A DNA stretch of 45,010 nt from Collimonas sp. OK607. GTDB taxonomy: Bacteria; Pseudomonadota; Gammaproteobacteria; Burkholderiales; Burkholderiaceae_D. A program made the position numbers and the translations under genes. The notes beneath the pieces are model-generated. The model was not told where the DNA came from, did not search any database, and saw only the letters and a list, made by a program, of their open reading frames with translations. Shown one piece after another: positions 26,390 to 38,240 of this stretch (positions are counted from its first letter, which is position 1; each line of letters begins with the position of its first letter). Location of the stretch: positions 1 through 45,010 of the forward strand of contig NZ_FOKF01000038.1 in NCBI RefSeq assembly GCF_900111995.1. The letters run 5' to 3'.

Positions 26390-26465
26390 GTAGGGTGGGC
26401 AGGTTTTACTGCCCACGCTGTGCCGATCCGAACTCCGCGTGGGCACAAGTGCGTGCCCACCCTAC
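26390..26465. repeat. REP-like element with four alternating GTGGGCA cores
   Basis: Perfect 12-bp terminal inverted repeats (26390-26401 and 26454-26465, GTAGGGTGGGCA / TGCCCACCCTAC) enclose an inner 9-bp inverted repeat (26410-26418 and 26437-26445). The core appears four times in alternating orientation, so it can form one long hairpin or two tandem hairpins. This is the form of dispersed REP-like repeats in betaproteobacteria. No second copy is in the window. Confidence 0.7.
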
Positions 26466-26473
26466 CAGAACCT

Positions 26474-27004
26474 TTATGCCGCTGCCAGTGCCTTGTCGAG
26501 CAGGGCGTGCAACTCTTCAAACTTGGGTGCGCCAACGTAGCGCTTGATGATATTGCCTTGCTTGTCGATGACAAAGGTGGTCGGTGTCAGCTTGACGTCG
26601 CCGAAGGAATTGGCCAGCTTGCTTTGCGTATCCAGCGTCACCTGGAACGGCAAGCTGCGGGTTTGCACAAAATTCAACACGTAGTTTGGCGGGTCGTAGT
26701 TCATTGCCACGGCGACGTAGTCGAGACCCTTGTCCTTGTACATGTTGTAGGTTTGTACCATTTGCGGCATCTCGGCGACACAGGTGGTGCAGCTGGTGGC
26801 CCAGAAGTTCACCATCACCACTTTGCCGCGCAAGCTCTTCAGCGAAACCTGTTCACCCTTGAGGTTGGTAAACGAGACATCGGGCGCGGCATGCGTGTTT
26901 GACATCGACATATAGCCGGCCACGGCTAACGCTACCACCGCTACGGCCGCCGCGGCCTTGATCCAAAGCCGTTTACCGGCGGTACTTTCAACTTGAGCTT
27001 GCAT
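26474..27004 (-). CDS. TlpA-family thiol:disulfide oxidoreductase
   Basis: The 176-residue protein has one N-terminal membrane anchor (about 13-32) and a periplasmic thioredoxin-like domain. The active site is C72-T-T-C75 in FWATSCTTC, and the cis-Pro loop is LTPTTFVID. The CTTC motif suggests a reductant, possibly for cytochrome c maturation or a similar substrate, but no partner gene is nearby. The ATG at 27004 is preferred over an upstream TTG at 27016. Confidence 0.9.
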   Translation of the reverse strand: MQAQVESTAGKRLWIKAAAAVAVVALAVAGYMSMSNTHAAPDVSFTNLKGEQVSLKSLRGKVVMVNFWATSCTTCVAEMPQMVQTYNMYKDKGLDYVAVAMNYDPPNYVLNFVQTRSLPFQVTLDTQSKLANSFGDVKLTPTTFVIDKQGNIIKRYVGAPKFEELHALLDKALAAA

Positions 27005-27090
27005 GACAGCATCCAATACGGGAAACCCCGAGAATGCTCATTATAACGATCTGCTCGCGGGCTTGCCGAAAGCGGCAAAATTATTATTAA

Positions 27091-29067
<1,977 letters not shown>

Positions 29068-29115
29068 GCGTGCCGGTTCAGTTCAAGACGGATTGGGAGC
29101 TGAATCCGAACTTGA

Positions 29116-29706
29116 TCAAAACGTGACCTTGACTGCCTTGCGCTCTTCCGGCGCTTCGGTCGCCTGCAGTAATTCTGCCGGCTTGAAAGCAAACATGTTG
29201 GCGAATATCGAACCCGGGAATTGCTCGATAGCGGTGTTGTATTCCATCACGCTGTCGTTATAGGCCTGGCGTGAGAAGCCGATTTTATTTTCCGTGCCGG
29301 TCAACTCTTCGGTGAGTTGCATCATGTTTTGATTAGCCTTCAGATCGGGGTAGGCTTCCGACAAGGCAAACAGTTTTCCGAGGCTGGCGCTGAGAGCGCC
29401 TTCGCTGGCCGCCATTTGCTGCACAGCCGCGGCATCGGTAGCGTTGCCGCCGACCTTGGCATTGGCGCTGACGGCCTGGTTGCGCGCCGAGATCACCGCT
29501 TCCAGCGTTTCGCGCTCATGCTTCATGTAACCCTTGGCGGTTTCCACCAGGTTCGGAATCAGGTCGTAGCGGCGTTTCAGTTGCACGTCGATCTGGGCGA
29601 ATGCGTTCTTGAAGCGATTGCGGAAACTCACCAGGCGGTTATAAATACCGACCACCCAAAATACGATGCCAAGCACAATTGCCAGAAAAATGATGAAACC
29701 GATCAT
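29116..29706 (-). CDS. lemA: LemA-family protein
   Basis: The 196-residue protein has one N-terminal transmembrane helix and a long helical bundle outside. It carries the family sequence YNRLVSFRNRFKNAFAQIDVQLKRRYDLIPNLVETAKGYMKHE and the later SRQAYNDSVMEYNTAIEQFPG. The ATG at 29706 has a GGGGAA ribosome-binding site; a 32-residue upstream extension crosses the terminator at 29717 and is rejected. It heads a two-gene unit with the M48 protease. Confidence 0.93.
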   Translation of the reverse strand: MIGFIIFLAIVLGIVFWVVGIYNRLVSFRNRFKNAFAQIDVQLKRRYDLIPNLVETAKGYMKHERETLEAVISARNQAVSANAKVGGNATDAAAVQQMAASEGALSASLGKLFALSEAYPDLKANQNMMQLTEELTGTENKIGFSRQAYNDSVMEYNTAIEQFPGSIFANMFAFKPAELLQATEAPEERKAVKVTF

Positions 29707-29716
29707 TGTTTTCCCC

Positions 29717-29749
29717 AAAAAAAAGCCGCCGGACAATTTGTCCAGCGGC
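29717..29749 (-). terminator. terminator of the BON lipoprotein gene
   Basis: On the minus strand a stem of GCCGC/GCGGC and GGACA/TGTCC, with one mismatch between them and a three-base loop, runs into eight T residues. It separates the diaA-BON unit from lemA. Confidence 0.8.
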
Positions 29750-29814
29750 AACGTTATATGACAAGTGGCAGAAAAGCAAGCCGGCTCATTCCGGCGTTTC
29801 AAGACAAAATCGGC

Positions 29815-31105
<1,291 letters not shown>

Positions 31106-31168
31106 CTATTGAGCGATATAGGTTTGATTGGCAGAATTGTTTTCTGATTGATAAGTGTGTCGGAATTC

Positions 31169-31204
31169 TTGCTGTGACTCTTGCTGTGACTCGTACTGTG
31201 ACCA
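31169..31204. repeat. 12-bp tandem repeat (two perfect units plus one degenerate)
   Basis: TTGCTGTGACTC occurs at 31169-31180 and 31181-31192, and a diverged third unit GTACTGTGACCA follows. It lies in the 181-base gap between diaA and yraN. It could vary in copy number by slippage. Confidence 0.8.
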
Positions 31205-31250
31205 TGGTGACCGGATTATAGCGGCGTTGCCGCCGCGGCCGGTAGATCAA

Positions 31251-31622
31251 TCAAACCTCGAAAGCTTGCCTGATCCATTCGACGGCATCGTCTTCGATGG
31301 CAATCACGTCGAAACGACAGGCCGGCAGATCGGCATAACGCTGCAGGAAGACCTGGGCGGCAATGATGAGTTTGGCTTGTTTGCCGCGTGTTACGCTAGC
31401 CGCGGCGCCGCCGTAGCGTTGGCTGCTGCGCTGCCTGACTTCGACAAAAACCAGCAGGTTCGACGCCGGTTCGGCCAGGATCAAATCGATTTCGCCGCCT
31501 TTGCACCGAAAATTCCTTTCGATCAGCTTCAAGCCGCGTTGCTGTAAATAAGCCAGCGCGCGGTCTTCCGCAATCTGGCCGCTGACCTGGCGCGGCGATT
31601 GCACTTTCGGGAATTTGATCAC
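31251..31622 (-). CDS. yraN: YraN/UPF0102 nuclease-like protein
   Basis: The 123-residue protein has the restriction-endonuclease-like fold of UPF0102: an N-terminal GQIAEDRALAYLQQRGLKLIERNFRCKGGEIDLILAE, then LLVFVEVRQRS, which gives the E-x(n)-D-x(n)-ExV metal-binding pattern. Its function is not settled. It begins 14 bases after the lpoA stop, in the conserved lpoA-yraN-diaA order. Confidence 0.92.
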   Translation of the reverse strand: MIKFPKVQSPRQVSGQIAEDRALAYLQQRGLKLIERNFRCKGGEIDLILAEPASNLLVFVEVRQRSSQRYGGAAASVTRGKQAKLIIAAQVFLQRYADLPACRFDVIAIEDDAVEWIRQAFEV

Positions 31623-31636
31623 GGCGCCGGGCGGAA

Positions 31637-32788
31637 TCAGGGAGCGCCAAGCGGCATGACTATGCCATTTTGGTAAGCCGCGGCCGGCTCTATGCGTTCA
31701 AAGCTCGGCGTGCCTGCACCGAAACTGATATTCAGCTGGCCGGTCACGCCGTCGATCTGGAATACGGTATTGCGCGCGGCGATTTCGTGGGCGATGCGAA
31801 AAGCATCGATGCCCAGCGCATACAGGCGCTCCAGATCGGCATTAGGGCGGTGGTCGGCGGCCACCGGCTGGTGCGGATATGCCATGACGGCCGGGTGATC
31901 GGGTTCTACCTGCCAGGGAATATCCAGCAGCCGCACGCCGTTCAGTTCAGGGATTTGATGTTCCGGATTATTATCGTTCGAGATCAGCGGATTCATTTGG
32001 GAAATGCCGAAAATCGGCGTGTCCTCGCCAATCGCGCTGCGTATCTGCTTGGTCTGGTCGGCGTTCAGCGCGGCAAACAGCAAACGCGGCTTTTCACTTT
32101 GTATGCGTTGCTGCAATTGTGTCAGTGCGCCGGCGTTGAAGGTGCCGTCTTCCAGGCTTAACGTCATCAGGTTGGCGTGCAGTCCACTGCCTTGCACTTG
32201 CTGTATGAAGGCGTTGGCGACGCGCTTTTGCCAGGCTGCATTGGTGCTCAGGACAAATACCGTGCCAGGCGAGTAGTCGGAGCCGACCCAACTGCCGACT
32301 TGCCGCGCCTCGGCTTCAATCGACAAGCCGATGGGCAGCAACTGCGCCGGCAGGGCCATTTCCTTGCTGGCGGCAAAATCCGGCTGGGTCAGGGCAATCG
32401 TCGGTTTTTCCACCTTTCCGCTCTGGATGATGGCGGTCAGGCCGGTGCGCGACAGCGGGCCGACCAGGATATCGTACTTCTTGCTGGCAGTGAGATAGGC
32501 GGCCAGCATGTCGCCAGGCGTATCGGCGGCTTCGATCACGGTGACGGCGAGGCCGCTCTTGTCGCGTTCGTAAGCGTTTAAAAAGCCCCCGCGCACGGCG
32601 TCGGCAGCGGCCCCCAGCGGGCCGGAACGCAAGGGCAGCAACAGGGCGATGCTAGCCAGCGGGATGGTATCGGCGCCGCCATCCAGGCTGGCCGCTCCGG
32701 CTGTGGTTGTGTTTGCCAGCGCAGGCGGGCACAATCCGTTCAACAGGATACCCGCCGCTAGCGTTAGCTTGGCCCATTTATATAACAT
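31637..32788 (-). CDS. lpoA: penicillin-binding protein activator (LpoA C-terminal-domain type)
   Basis: The 383-residue exported protein matches the periplasmic-binding-protein-like domain of LpoA, which activates PBP1A in E. coli. It begins with a signal peptide ending about ALAN. Conserved parts are SIALLLPLRSGPLGAAADAVRGGFLNAYERD near residue 48 and the KYDILVGPLSR segment near 130. There is no N-terminal TPR domain as in E. coli LpoA, and no clear lipobox: the only early cysteine (NGLC, residue 20) lacks the small residue at -1. So it is probably a soluble periplasmic form. The start is divergent from rsmI with 12 bases between. Confidence 0.85.
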   Translation of the reverse strand: MLYKWAKLTLAAGILLNGLCPPALANTTTAGAASLDGGADTIPLASIALLLPLRSGPLGAAADAVRGGFLNAYERDKSGLAVTVIEAADTPGDMLAAYLTASKKYDILVGPLSRTGLTAIIQSGKVEKPTIALTQPDFAASKEMALPAQLLPIGLSIEAEARQVGSWVGSDYSPGTVFVLSTNAAWQKRVANAFIQQVQGSGLHANLMTLSLEDGTFNAGALTQLQQRIQSEKPRLLFAALNADQTKQIRSAIGEDTPIFGISQMNPLISNDNNPEHQIPELNGVRLLDIPWQVEPDHPAVMAYPHQPVAADHRPNADLERLYALGIDAFRIAHEIAARNTVFQIDGVTGQLNISFGAGTPSFERIEPAAAYQNGIVMPLGAP

Positions 32789-32800
32789 TCATAACTCCCA

Positions 32801-33712
32801 ATGACTCATCAATCTGCCAGCAACCTCATCAACCCAGCGATTTTGGATGAGGTGGCGCAGCAAGCGTATCCCGCTTCCACATTATATGTGTTGGCCACAC
32901 CGATCGGGAATGTCTGCGATATCAGCTTGCGGGCCTTGCACGTATTGTCTCTGGTCGATGCGGTGGCTTGCGAGGACACCCGGAATACCGCCCATTTGCT
33001 GAATCGCTATGGTTTATCCAAGCCTCTGGTGGCGGCGCACGAGCATAACGAACGGGAAGTAGCCGACAAGATCGTCGCGCGTCTGCAGGCTGGCGAACGC
33101 ATCGCGCTGGTGTCCGATGCGGGTACGCCGGCAGTGTCGGACCCCGGGGCGCGGATTGTCGACGCCGTGCTGCGCGCCGGTCTGCGCGCCTTGCCGTTGC
33201 CCGGGCCATCGGCCGCGGTTACCGCGCTGTCGGTCAGCGGGCTGGTGAACGATCAGTTTCAGTTCGTCGGATTCCTGCCGAGCAAAGCCAGGCAGCGCGA
33301 GATCGTGCTGGCCGGCCTGGCCGGCGCCACTGCGACATTGGTGTTGTATGAGGCGCCGCATCGGATCGTGGAAACCGTTGATGCCTTGTTGCAGGCCTTC
33401 GGGGCCAGTCGCCAAATCGTGCTGGCGCGCGAGTTGACCAAACTGTTCGAGAGCGTGCATCGTTGCCCGTTGGGCGAAGCGCCAGCCTGGTTGGCGGCCG
33501 ACGGCAATCGGCAGAAGGGCGAGTTCGTGTTGCTGATCGAAGCCGCGCCGGTAGCGCTCGACGACAGCGCTGAAGGAGAGCGGGTGTTGCAGATATTGTT
33601 GGCGGAGTTGTCGATTAAGCAAGCTTCGGCCCTGGCGGCGCAAATTACCGGGCAAAAGAAAAATGCCCTGTATGAACGAGCGTTGGCACTAAAAGACACT
33701 GAGAGACACTGA
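32801..33712 (+). CDS. rsmI: 16S rRNA (cytidine1402-2'-O)-methyltransferase
   Basis: The 303-residue enzyme methylates C1402 of 16S rRNA. The tetrapyrrole-methylase-fold motifs are clear: LYVLATPIGN near 28, CEDTRNTAHLLNRYGL near 59, VSDAGTPAVSDPGARIV near 105 and LPGPSA near 130. About 27 residues precede LYVLATPIGN, more than is usual, and no ribosome-binding site precedes the ATG at 32801, so translation may begin downstream. It is divergent from lpoA, as yraL is next to lpoA in E. coli. Confidence 0.94.
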   Translation: MTHQSASNLINPAILDEVAQQAYPASTLYVLATPIGNVCDISLRALHVLSLVDAVACEDTRNTAHLLNRYGLSKPLVAAHEHNEREVADKIVARLQAGERIALVSDAGTPAVSDPGARIVDAVLRAGLRALPLPGPSAAVTALSVSGLVNDQFQFVGFLPSKARQREIVLAGLAGATATLVLYEAPHRIVETVDALLQAFGASRQIVLARELTKLFESVHRCPLGEAPAWLAADGNRQKGEFVLLIEAAPVALDDSAEGERVLQILLAELSIKQASALAAQITGQKKNALYERALALKDTERH

Positions 33713-33745
33713 TGGACGCTGAGAAGGATCTGGAGAGACACTGAA
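33694..33745 (+). repeat. 10-bp near-tandem repeats across the rsmI stop
   Basis: AGACACTGAG (33694), AGACACTGAT (33704) and GGACGCTGAG (33714) are adjacent, and a fourth copy AGACACTGAA lies at 33736. The rsmI stop TGA (33710-33712) is inside the second unit. Copy-number change here could alter the C-terminus of RsmI. Confidence 0.75.
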
Positions 33746-34009
33746 GGCACCGGACTGGGTAGATATGATAATCTTTTGTCATTGGTAAGTATCGTCCTGA
33801 CCGCCTGAACTTATTCATGAATAGGCACAAATTGCAGCGCGCAGCGATGTATTTTAGCAACGGCAATAACATTCCCAATTAGTTCCGGCCTGGGGTTCAA
33901 TAGTAAAATCCGCCTCCTTGTGCAATGCGGCAAAAGATTCAGGCAGTTATCAAATTGAAGTAAGTGGGCCATGTATGCCAGACTTGCCCTTACCAATAAG
34001 AGAGAGAAC

Positions 34010-35911
34010 ATGAGTAATACGCAAACCAGCAACAGCCCCGGATTCAAGTCATCCCGTCTACACATCATTACGCTGGCTGCGTTGGGCATCGTGTTCGGCG
34101 ATATCGGCACCAGCCCGCTGTATGCGTTGAAGGAATGTTTTAGCGCGGAGCACGGTATCCCGTTTACACCGGCAGCGGTGCTGGGGATTATCTCGATGCT
34201 GTTCTGGGCGATCACGATCGTGGTTTCGCTGAAATACGTATTGTTCGTGATGCGTGCCGACAATAACGGCGAAGGCGGGGTACTGGCGTTGATGGCTTTG
34301 TCGCTACGTACCGCCAAAGCCGGTTCGAGCCGCGCCAAGCTGTTGATGATGCTGGGTGTATTCGGAGCTTGCATGTTTTACGGCGACGTCGTGATTACTC
34401 CGGCCATTTCGGTGCTGTCGGCGGTTGAGGGGCTGGAAATCGCCACGCCGGGACTGTCGCGCTACGTGTTGCCGTTATCACTGGTGATCCTGATTGCCTT
34501 GTTCCTGATCCAGAAACACGGCACCACGGTGGTGGGGAAATTATTCGGTCCGGTGATGTTCGTCTGGTTCTTGTCGCTGGGCGTACTAGGTGTCTACAAC
34601 GTCATCAAAGCTCCGGAGATCCTGGTAGCGATTAATCCTTATTATGCTTTCGCATTCATGCAACAGCATGCTCTGCAGGCTTTCGTCGTGTTGGGTTCGG
34701 TAGTGCTGGTGCTGACCGGCGCCGAGGCGCTGTACGCTGACATGGGACATTTTGGCATCCGGCCTATCCGCTTTGCCTGGTTGTTTACTGTCATGCCTTG
34801 CCTGATGTTGAATTATTTCGGCCAGGGCGCAAACTTGCTGACCAATCCGAGTGCGATCCAGAATCCGTTTTACCTGATGGTGCCGGACGCCTTGCTGCTG
34901 CCGATGGTGCTGCTGGCGACCGCCGCCACCGTGATCGCATCGCAAGCGGTGATTTCGGGTGCGTTCTCGTTGACCAGCCAGGCCATCTTGCTGGGCTTCG
35001 TGCCGCGCATGCGGATTCTGCATACTTCCGAAGATGAACGTGGCCAGATCTATGTGCCGGTAATCAATTGGATGTTGCTGATACTGGTGGTGGCAGTGGT
35101 GCTGGCCTTTAAGAAATCCGACAACCTGGCTGCTGCATACGGCGTCGCCGTTACCACCACCATGCTGATTACGACCGTGCTGGCAGCGGTGGTCATGCGT
35201 ACCGTATGGAAGTGGAATCCCTTCCTGGTGGCGTTGGTCATCAGCGCCTTCTTCGTTGTCGACTTCGCCTTCTTCGCCGCCAATCTGCTGAAGATTGTCG
35301 ACGGCGGCTGGTTCCCGCTGCTGCTCGGCGGCTTTGCATTCTTCCTGTTGATGACCTGGTACGCCGGCCGCATGCTGTTGCGTGAGCGCAGCAAGGACGA
35401 AGGCATTCCGCTGGAACCTTTCGTCGAAGGTTTGCTGGCCCATCCGCCGCATCGGGTGGAAGGCACCGCGGTGTTCATGACCGGCAATGTGGCGACCGTG
35501 CCGGTAGCGTTGCTGCATAACCTGAAGCACAACCGCATTTTGCACAAGCGCGTGTTCTTCTTGAAAATCAGTATCTGGGACGTGCCTTTCGTCGAAGACA
35601 GCAAGCGGTTGACCTTGAAGGAATTGGGCAACGACGTGTATATCCTGCGTGCAGCGTTCGGCTTCAAGGAAGCGCCGGACGTGCAGGCCGTGATGGCGTT
35701 GACCACCAGCCAGTTCGGCCTTGAATTCGACGTAATGGATACGTCCTTCTTCCTGGCACGCGATACTGTGATACCGAGCAAGATCCCCGGTATGCGGTTA
35801 TGGCGTGAAAAGCTCTTTGCCTGGATGTATCAGAATGCAGCCAAGCCTTCTGACTTTTTCCATATCCCGGTGAATCGGGTGGTTGAACTGGGTACCAAGG
35901 TCGAAATTTAA
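34010..35911 (+). CDS. kup: Kup-family low-affinity potassium transporter
   Basis: The 633-residue membrane protein imports K+ with protons. The start segment [23 protein letters not shown] and the [20 protein letters not shown] segment (near 125) are diagnostic, with about 12 transmembrane helices to residue 450 and a C-terminal cytoplasmic domain of about 180 residues ([24 protein letters not shown]). The ATG at 34010 has AGAGAG upstream; a longer frame from 33971 lacks support. The 297 bases before it contain no other gene. Confidence 0.97.
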   Translation: MSNTQTSNSPGFKSSRLHIITLAALGIVFGDIGTSPLYALKECFSAEHGIPFTPAAVLGIISMLFWAITIVVSLKYVLFVMRADNNGEGGVLALMALSLRTAKAGSSRAKLLMMLGVFGACMFYGDVVITPAISVLSAVEGLEIATPGLSRYVLPLSLVILIALFLIQKHGTTVVGKLFGPVMFVWFLSLGVLGVYNVIKAPEILVAINPYYAFAFMQQHALQAFVVLGSVVLVLTGAEALYADMGHFGIRPIRFAWLFTVMPCLMLNYFGQGANLLTNPSAIQNPFYLMVPDALLLPMVLLATAATVIASQAVISGAFSLTSQAILLGFVPRMRILHTSEDERGQIYVPVINWMLLILVVAVVLAFKKSDNLAAAYGVAVTTTMLITTVLAAVVMRTVWKWNPFLVALVISAFFVVDFAFFAANLLKIVDGGWFPLLLGGFAFFLLMTWYAGRMLLRERSKDEGIPLEPFVEGLLAHPPHRVEGTAVFMTGNVATVPVALLHNLKHNRILHKRVFFLKISIWDVPFVEDSKRLTLKELGNDVYILRAAFGFKEAPDVQAVMALTTSQFGLEFDVMDTSFFLARDTVIPSKIPGMRLWREKLFAWMYQNAAKPSDFFHIPVNRVVELGTKVEI

Positions 35912-35926
35912 GTTATCCGGAATATT

Positions 35927-35955
35927 CCCGCAGACCGTTCCGGTTTGCGGGATTT
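35927..35955. terminator. terminator between convergent kup and the TrmB-like gene
   Basis: A 10-bp stem (CCCGCAGACC / GGTTTGCGGG, one G-T pair) with a five-base loop is followed by ATTTCT on the plus strand. The T-run is short. Confidence 0.65.
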
Positions 35956-35962
35956 CTGGAAT

Positions 35963-36643
35963 TCATGGCTGGCCGAGGTTAACCTGGCAGCGCCACAAAT
36001 GATGGCCGGAAGCCAGGTATTTACTCTCAAACGGAGTGATCGGCAGTGTTGGCTGATACGCTTCGCAGCCAATCTCCTTGCCACTTAGCTGGCCCAAGGC
36101 GCTGGCGCATTCCTCAACATAGATCTGCCAGTTACTGCGGCATTCCAGAATTCCCCCGAGGGCGACGATATCAGGAAACACCGGATGGCCATGCCAGCGG
36201 CGGCTCAGCTGGCCAATTTTCGGCCACGGGTTCGGGTACAGCAGATAGTGCCGTGCCGGGAAAATCCGGGCAGCCAGCAGTAGCCGCCAGTAATCCACCA
36301 GATCGGCACGAATCCGCAGGAAATTTTCCGGCAGCGGCGTCGCGCCCGGCCATAGGGTATTGCGGCCAACCCGGTCTGCAGACTGATCGACTCCAATCAC
36401 GAAATGATCAGGATACTGCGCTGCCAGATGCATGGTCGACAAGCCAACGCCGCAACCCGCATCCAAAATCAAAGGCGGGCTGCCGGCGGTGCGCCAGGCG
36501 GCAATGCTGTCGTCAAACGCGCGCTGGTTATAAGCGCTGACCGGTTTTTGAAAAGTGTGCGCCGCGTGTTTGGCGACGGTCGCTGCAAGCTGGTCATGAA
36601 CGCCGCTTTGGGCACTGTGAATCGGGCTGGAATTGGCGTACAT
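35963..36643 (-). CDS. TrmB-like tRNA (guanine-N7)-methyltransferase
   Basis: The 226-residue SAM-dependent methyltransferase has a glycine-rich loop LDAGCGVGLST near 65 and a VIGVDQS acidic strand. The LLYPNPWPK segment followed by RRWHGHPVFP matches the TrmB motif that binds tRNA and guanine (usually FPDPWPK..H.KRR). It is shorter and more divergent than standard TrmB, so it could be a paralogue with another RNA substrate. Without a second copy in view this cannot be decided, and I give no symbol. Confidence 0.75.
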   Translation of the reverse strand: MYANSSPIHSAQSGVHDQLAATVAKHAAHTFQKPVSAYNQRAFDDSIAAWRTAGSPPLILDAGCGVGLSTMHLAAQYPDHFVIGVDQSADRVGRNTLWPGATPLPENFLRIRADLVDYWRLLLAARIFPARHYLLYPNPWPKIGQLSRRWHGHPVFPDIVALGGILECRSNWQIYVEECASALGQLSGKEIGCEAYQPTLPITPFESKYLASGHHLWRCQVNLGQP

Positions 36644-36775
36644 GGGGGAAGACGTGGGAAATGCGCCGCAAGCGAAGCTACGGCAACAATGCTTAAGCCG
36701 TCCCAGTCTTCCTGACGGCTGTCGACGGCGTCGGCAACAGCAGGTTGACTGAAACGAAGTGGATCGGAAAGGAAG

Positions 36776-37033
36776 TTACTGCAATGTTACCGGCTGACTC
36801 ATCATCGAGTCATAATTGCCTAAAAAGGCATCGATATCTTCGATGCTCGGCTCGGTCGCAATCAAATCTTCGACCCCTTTACGGAAAAATTCAGCCAAAG
36901 CACCAGCAATGAAAATCTCGCGCTTGAATGATTTATCGACGATTTCGTAGCCGCCGAAACGTAAAGCTTCGCGTTGTTCATCGGCACCAAATTCGACGAC
37001 GCTGTATTGGTCACTGTTATAAATCAGGTTCAT
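36776..37033 (-). CDS. DUF3567 family protein
   Basis: The 85-residue cytoplasmic protein matches DUF3567, a family confined largely to betaproteobacteria: MNLIYNSDQYSVVEF, ALRFGGYEIVDKSFKREIFI and the acidic SIEDIDAFLGNYDSMM. A GGGAG ribosome-binding site lies upstream. The function is unknown. It is a single-gene unit on the minus strand. Confidence 0.85.
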   Translation of the reverse strand: MNLIYNSDQYSVVEFGADEQREALRFGGYEIVDKSFKREIFIAGALAEFFRKGVEDLIATEPSIEDIDAFLGNYDSMMSQPVTLQ

Positions 37034-37337
37034 ATGCGCTCCCGGTAGTTAAGACAGAAGGTAATGATCGAGTAAGCAGTTTTCAAGCCAGCAAATGAAA
37101 ATATTATTTTTTAACTCCTTTTCCGAGAGACATGTTTCAAATGAGACATATTTATCTTGTGAAGAATTTAAATATTTCTTTCATTTATATACTACGCCAG
37201 CGTTGATATTTGTCACGAACTAAATGTTGATGAAGGTTAAAGGTTTTTCCTGCCAGTCCTTCAGAGCCCATCTATTCCGTAGGCACTGCCTGCTCGAATC
37301 GTTGTTACCAATTCTTGCTAATAATGTTGCAGATCCG
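37034..37337. other. AT-rich intergenic stretch without a recognisable gene
   Basis: About 304 bases, AT-rich in the left half, hold no open frame that resembles a protein. Two GAGACAT copies 16 bases apart lie near 37127-37149. It may hold the promoter of the DUF3567 gene on the minus strand. I see nothing else. Confidence 0.5.
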
Positions 37338-37760
37338 CTACTCGGACCATTCAAACATGATGTGTTGATGCGATCCCGGTTTGATTGTCACATCATGGGC
37401 CTTGGTTTGGCCGTTTTTGATTGCATCGATGTGATAACGCCCGGCTGGCAGTTGCGCCAGAAGGAAAGGGCCCTTTGATACGGTGTCCAGGACGCTGTTC
37501 TGCTTGGCGTCGATCACTTTCACTTGTACATCAGAAGTAAATTCATCCTTGGGCGCGGCCTTGATGACAAATTCAAGGGTCAGGGAATAGTCTTTTGCTG
37601 CTTGCTGTATGGCAGTTGATTCGTCTTGCCCGATACCGCCGGAAACATAGGTGGCGACACCGCTGGTGGTTGGCTGCAGCCGACTTTGCGTAGCATCGGC
37701 AGCAAATGCCAGGTTTGCCGACATCAATATTGATAGGGCAAAAAGAGTGCGCTTGTTCAT
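37338..37760 (-). CDS. exported protein with carboxypeptidase-regulatory-like domain
   Basis: The 140-residue protein has a signal peptide (MNKRTLFALSILMSANLAFA|ADA) and a small beta-sandwich-like segment: FTSDVQVKVIDAKQNSVLDTVSKGPFLLAQLPAGRYHIDAI, the pattern of a carboxypeptidase-regulatory-like/transthyretin-like fold. GGAGGAGG precedes the ATG at 37760. The longer frame to 37832 starts at TTG and is rejected. A structural or sensor role in the periplasm is possible; I do not recognise a specific function. Confidence 0.75.
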   Translation of the reverse strand: MNKRTLFALSILMSANLAFAADATQSRLQPTTSGVATYVSGGIGQDESTAIQQAAKDYSLTLEFVIKAAPKDEFTSDVQVKVIDAKQNSVLDTVSKGPFLLAQLPAGRYHIDAIKNGQTKAHDVTIKPGSHQHIMFEWSE

Positions 37761-37954
37761 GATGCCTCCTCCAAAATTGCATCTCCCACAATGGGAGAAG
37801 AGCTGAATGGGGAAAAATACGACATTGCACAATGCAAGTTGGCGCGACTGTGAAGAAATTTGGGGCGCCTACGGAATCCATCTTAGCGGCCACAAATTAA
37901 AATAAGCTTAAACCGGTTGGGCTAAACGGTATGACGGATTTACTTCTGGCCGAG

Positions 37955-38167
37955 TTAGCTGTAGTAGTAAGGTTTGGCGGGCACGCTGTCCTCGTCAGCC
38001 TTTTTCAATTCGCCCAGGTCGACGTCACGATCCCAGAATATGTGCCAGCCCCGGTTTTGTTCGTCGATTACTTCTGGATGTTCCTCGAGAAACTTGTCCA
38101 GGAACTGAGTGATTTCCGAGACGTAGCCATCATGACCGGCTCTATAGCCTTTCTGTTTGGCAAACAT
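37955..38167 (-). CDS. DUF3460 family protein
   Basis: The 70-residue protein fits DUF3460: SEITQFLDKFLEEHPEVIDEQNRGWHIFWDRDVDL with a C-terminal VPAKPYYYS, close to the family's VPQKAYVYQ ending. A GGAGG ribosome-binding site precedes the ATG. The first 13 residues are not part of the conserved core. Function unknown. Confidence 0.8.
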   Translation of the reverse strand: MFAKQKGYRAGHDGYVSEITQFLDKFLEEHPEVIDEQNRGWHIFWDRDVDLGELKKADEDSVPAKPYYYS

Positions 38168-38240
38168 ATGACCTCCAGTCCTGTTAATTTTTGGACTGCC
38201 AAAGGCGCCGCGAGTTTCAATGTGTTTTTAATGGGCAAGA

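Noticed and set aside
37034-37337. Possible small gene in the AT-rich gap
   Set aside because: No frame has a start with ribosome-binding site and a protein-like sequence.
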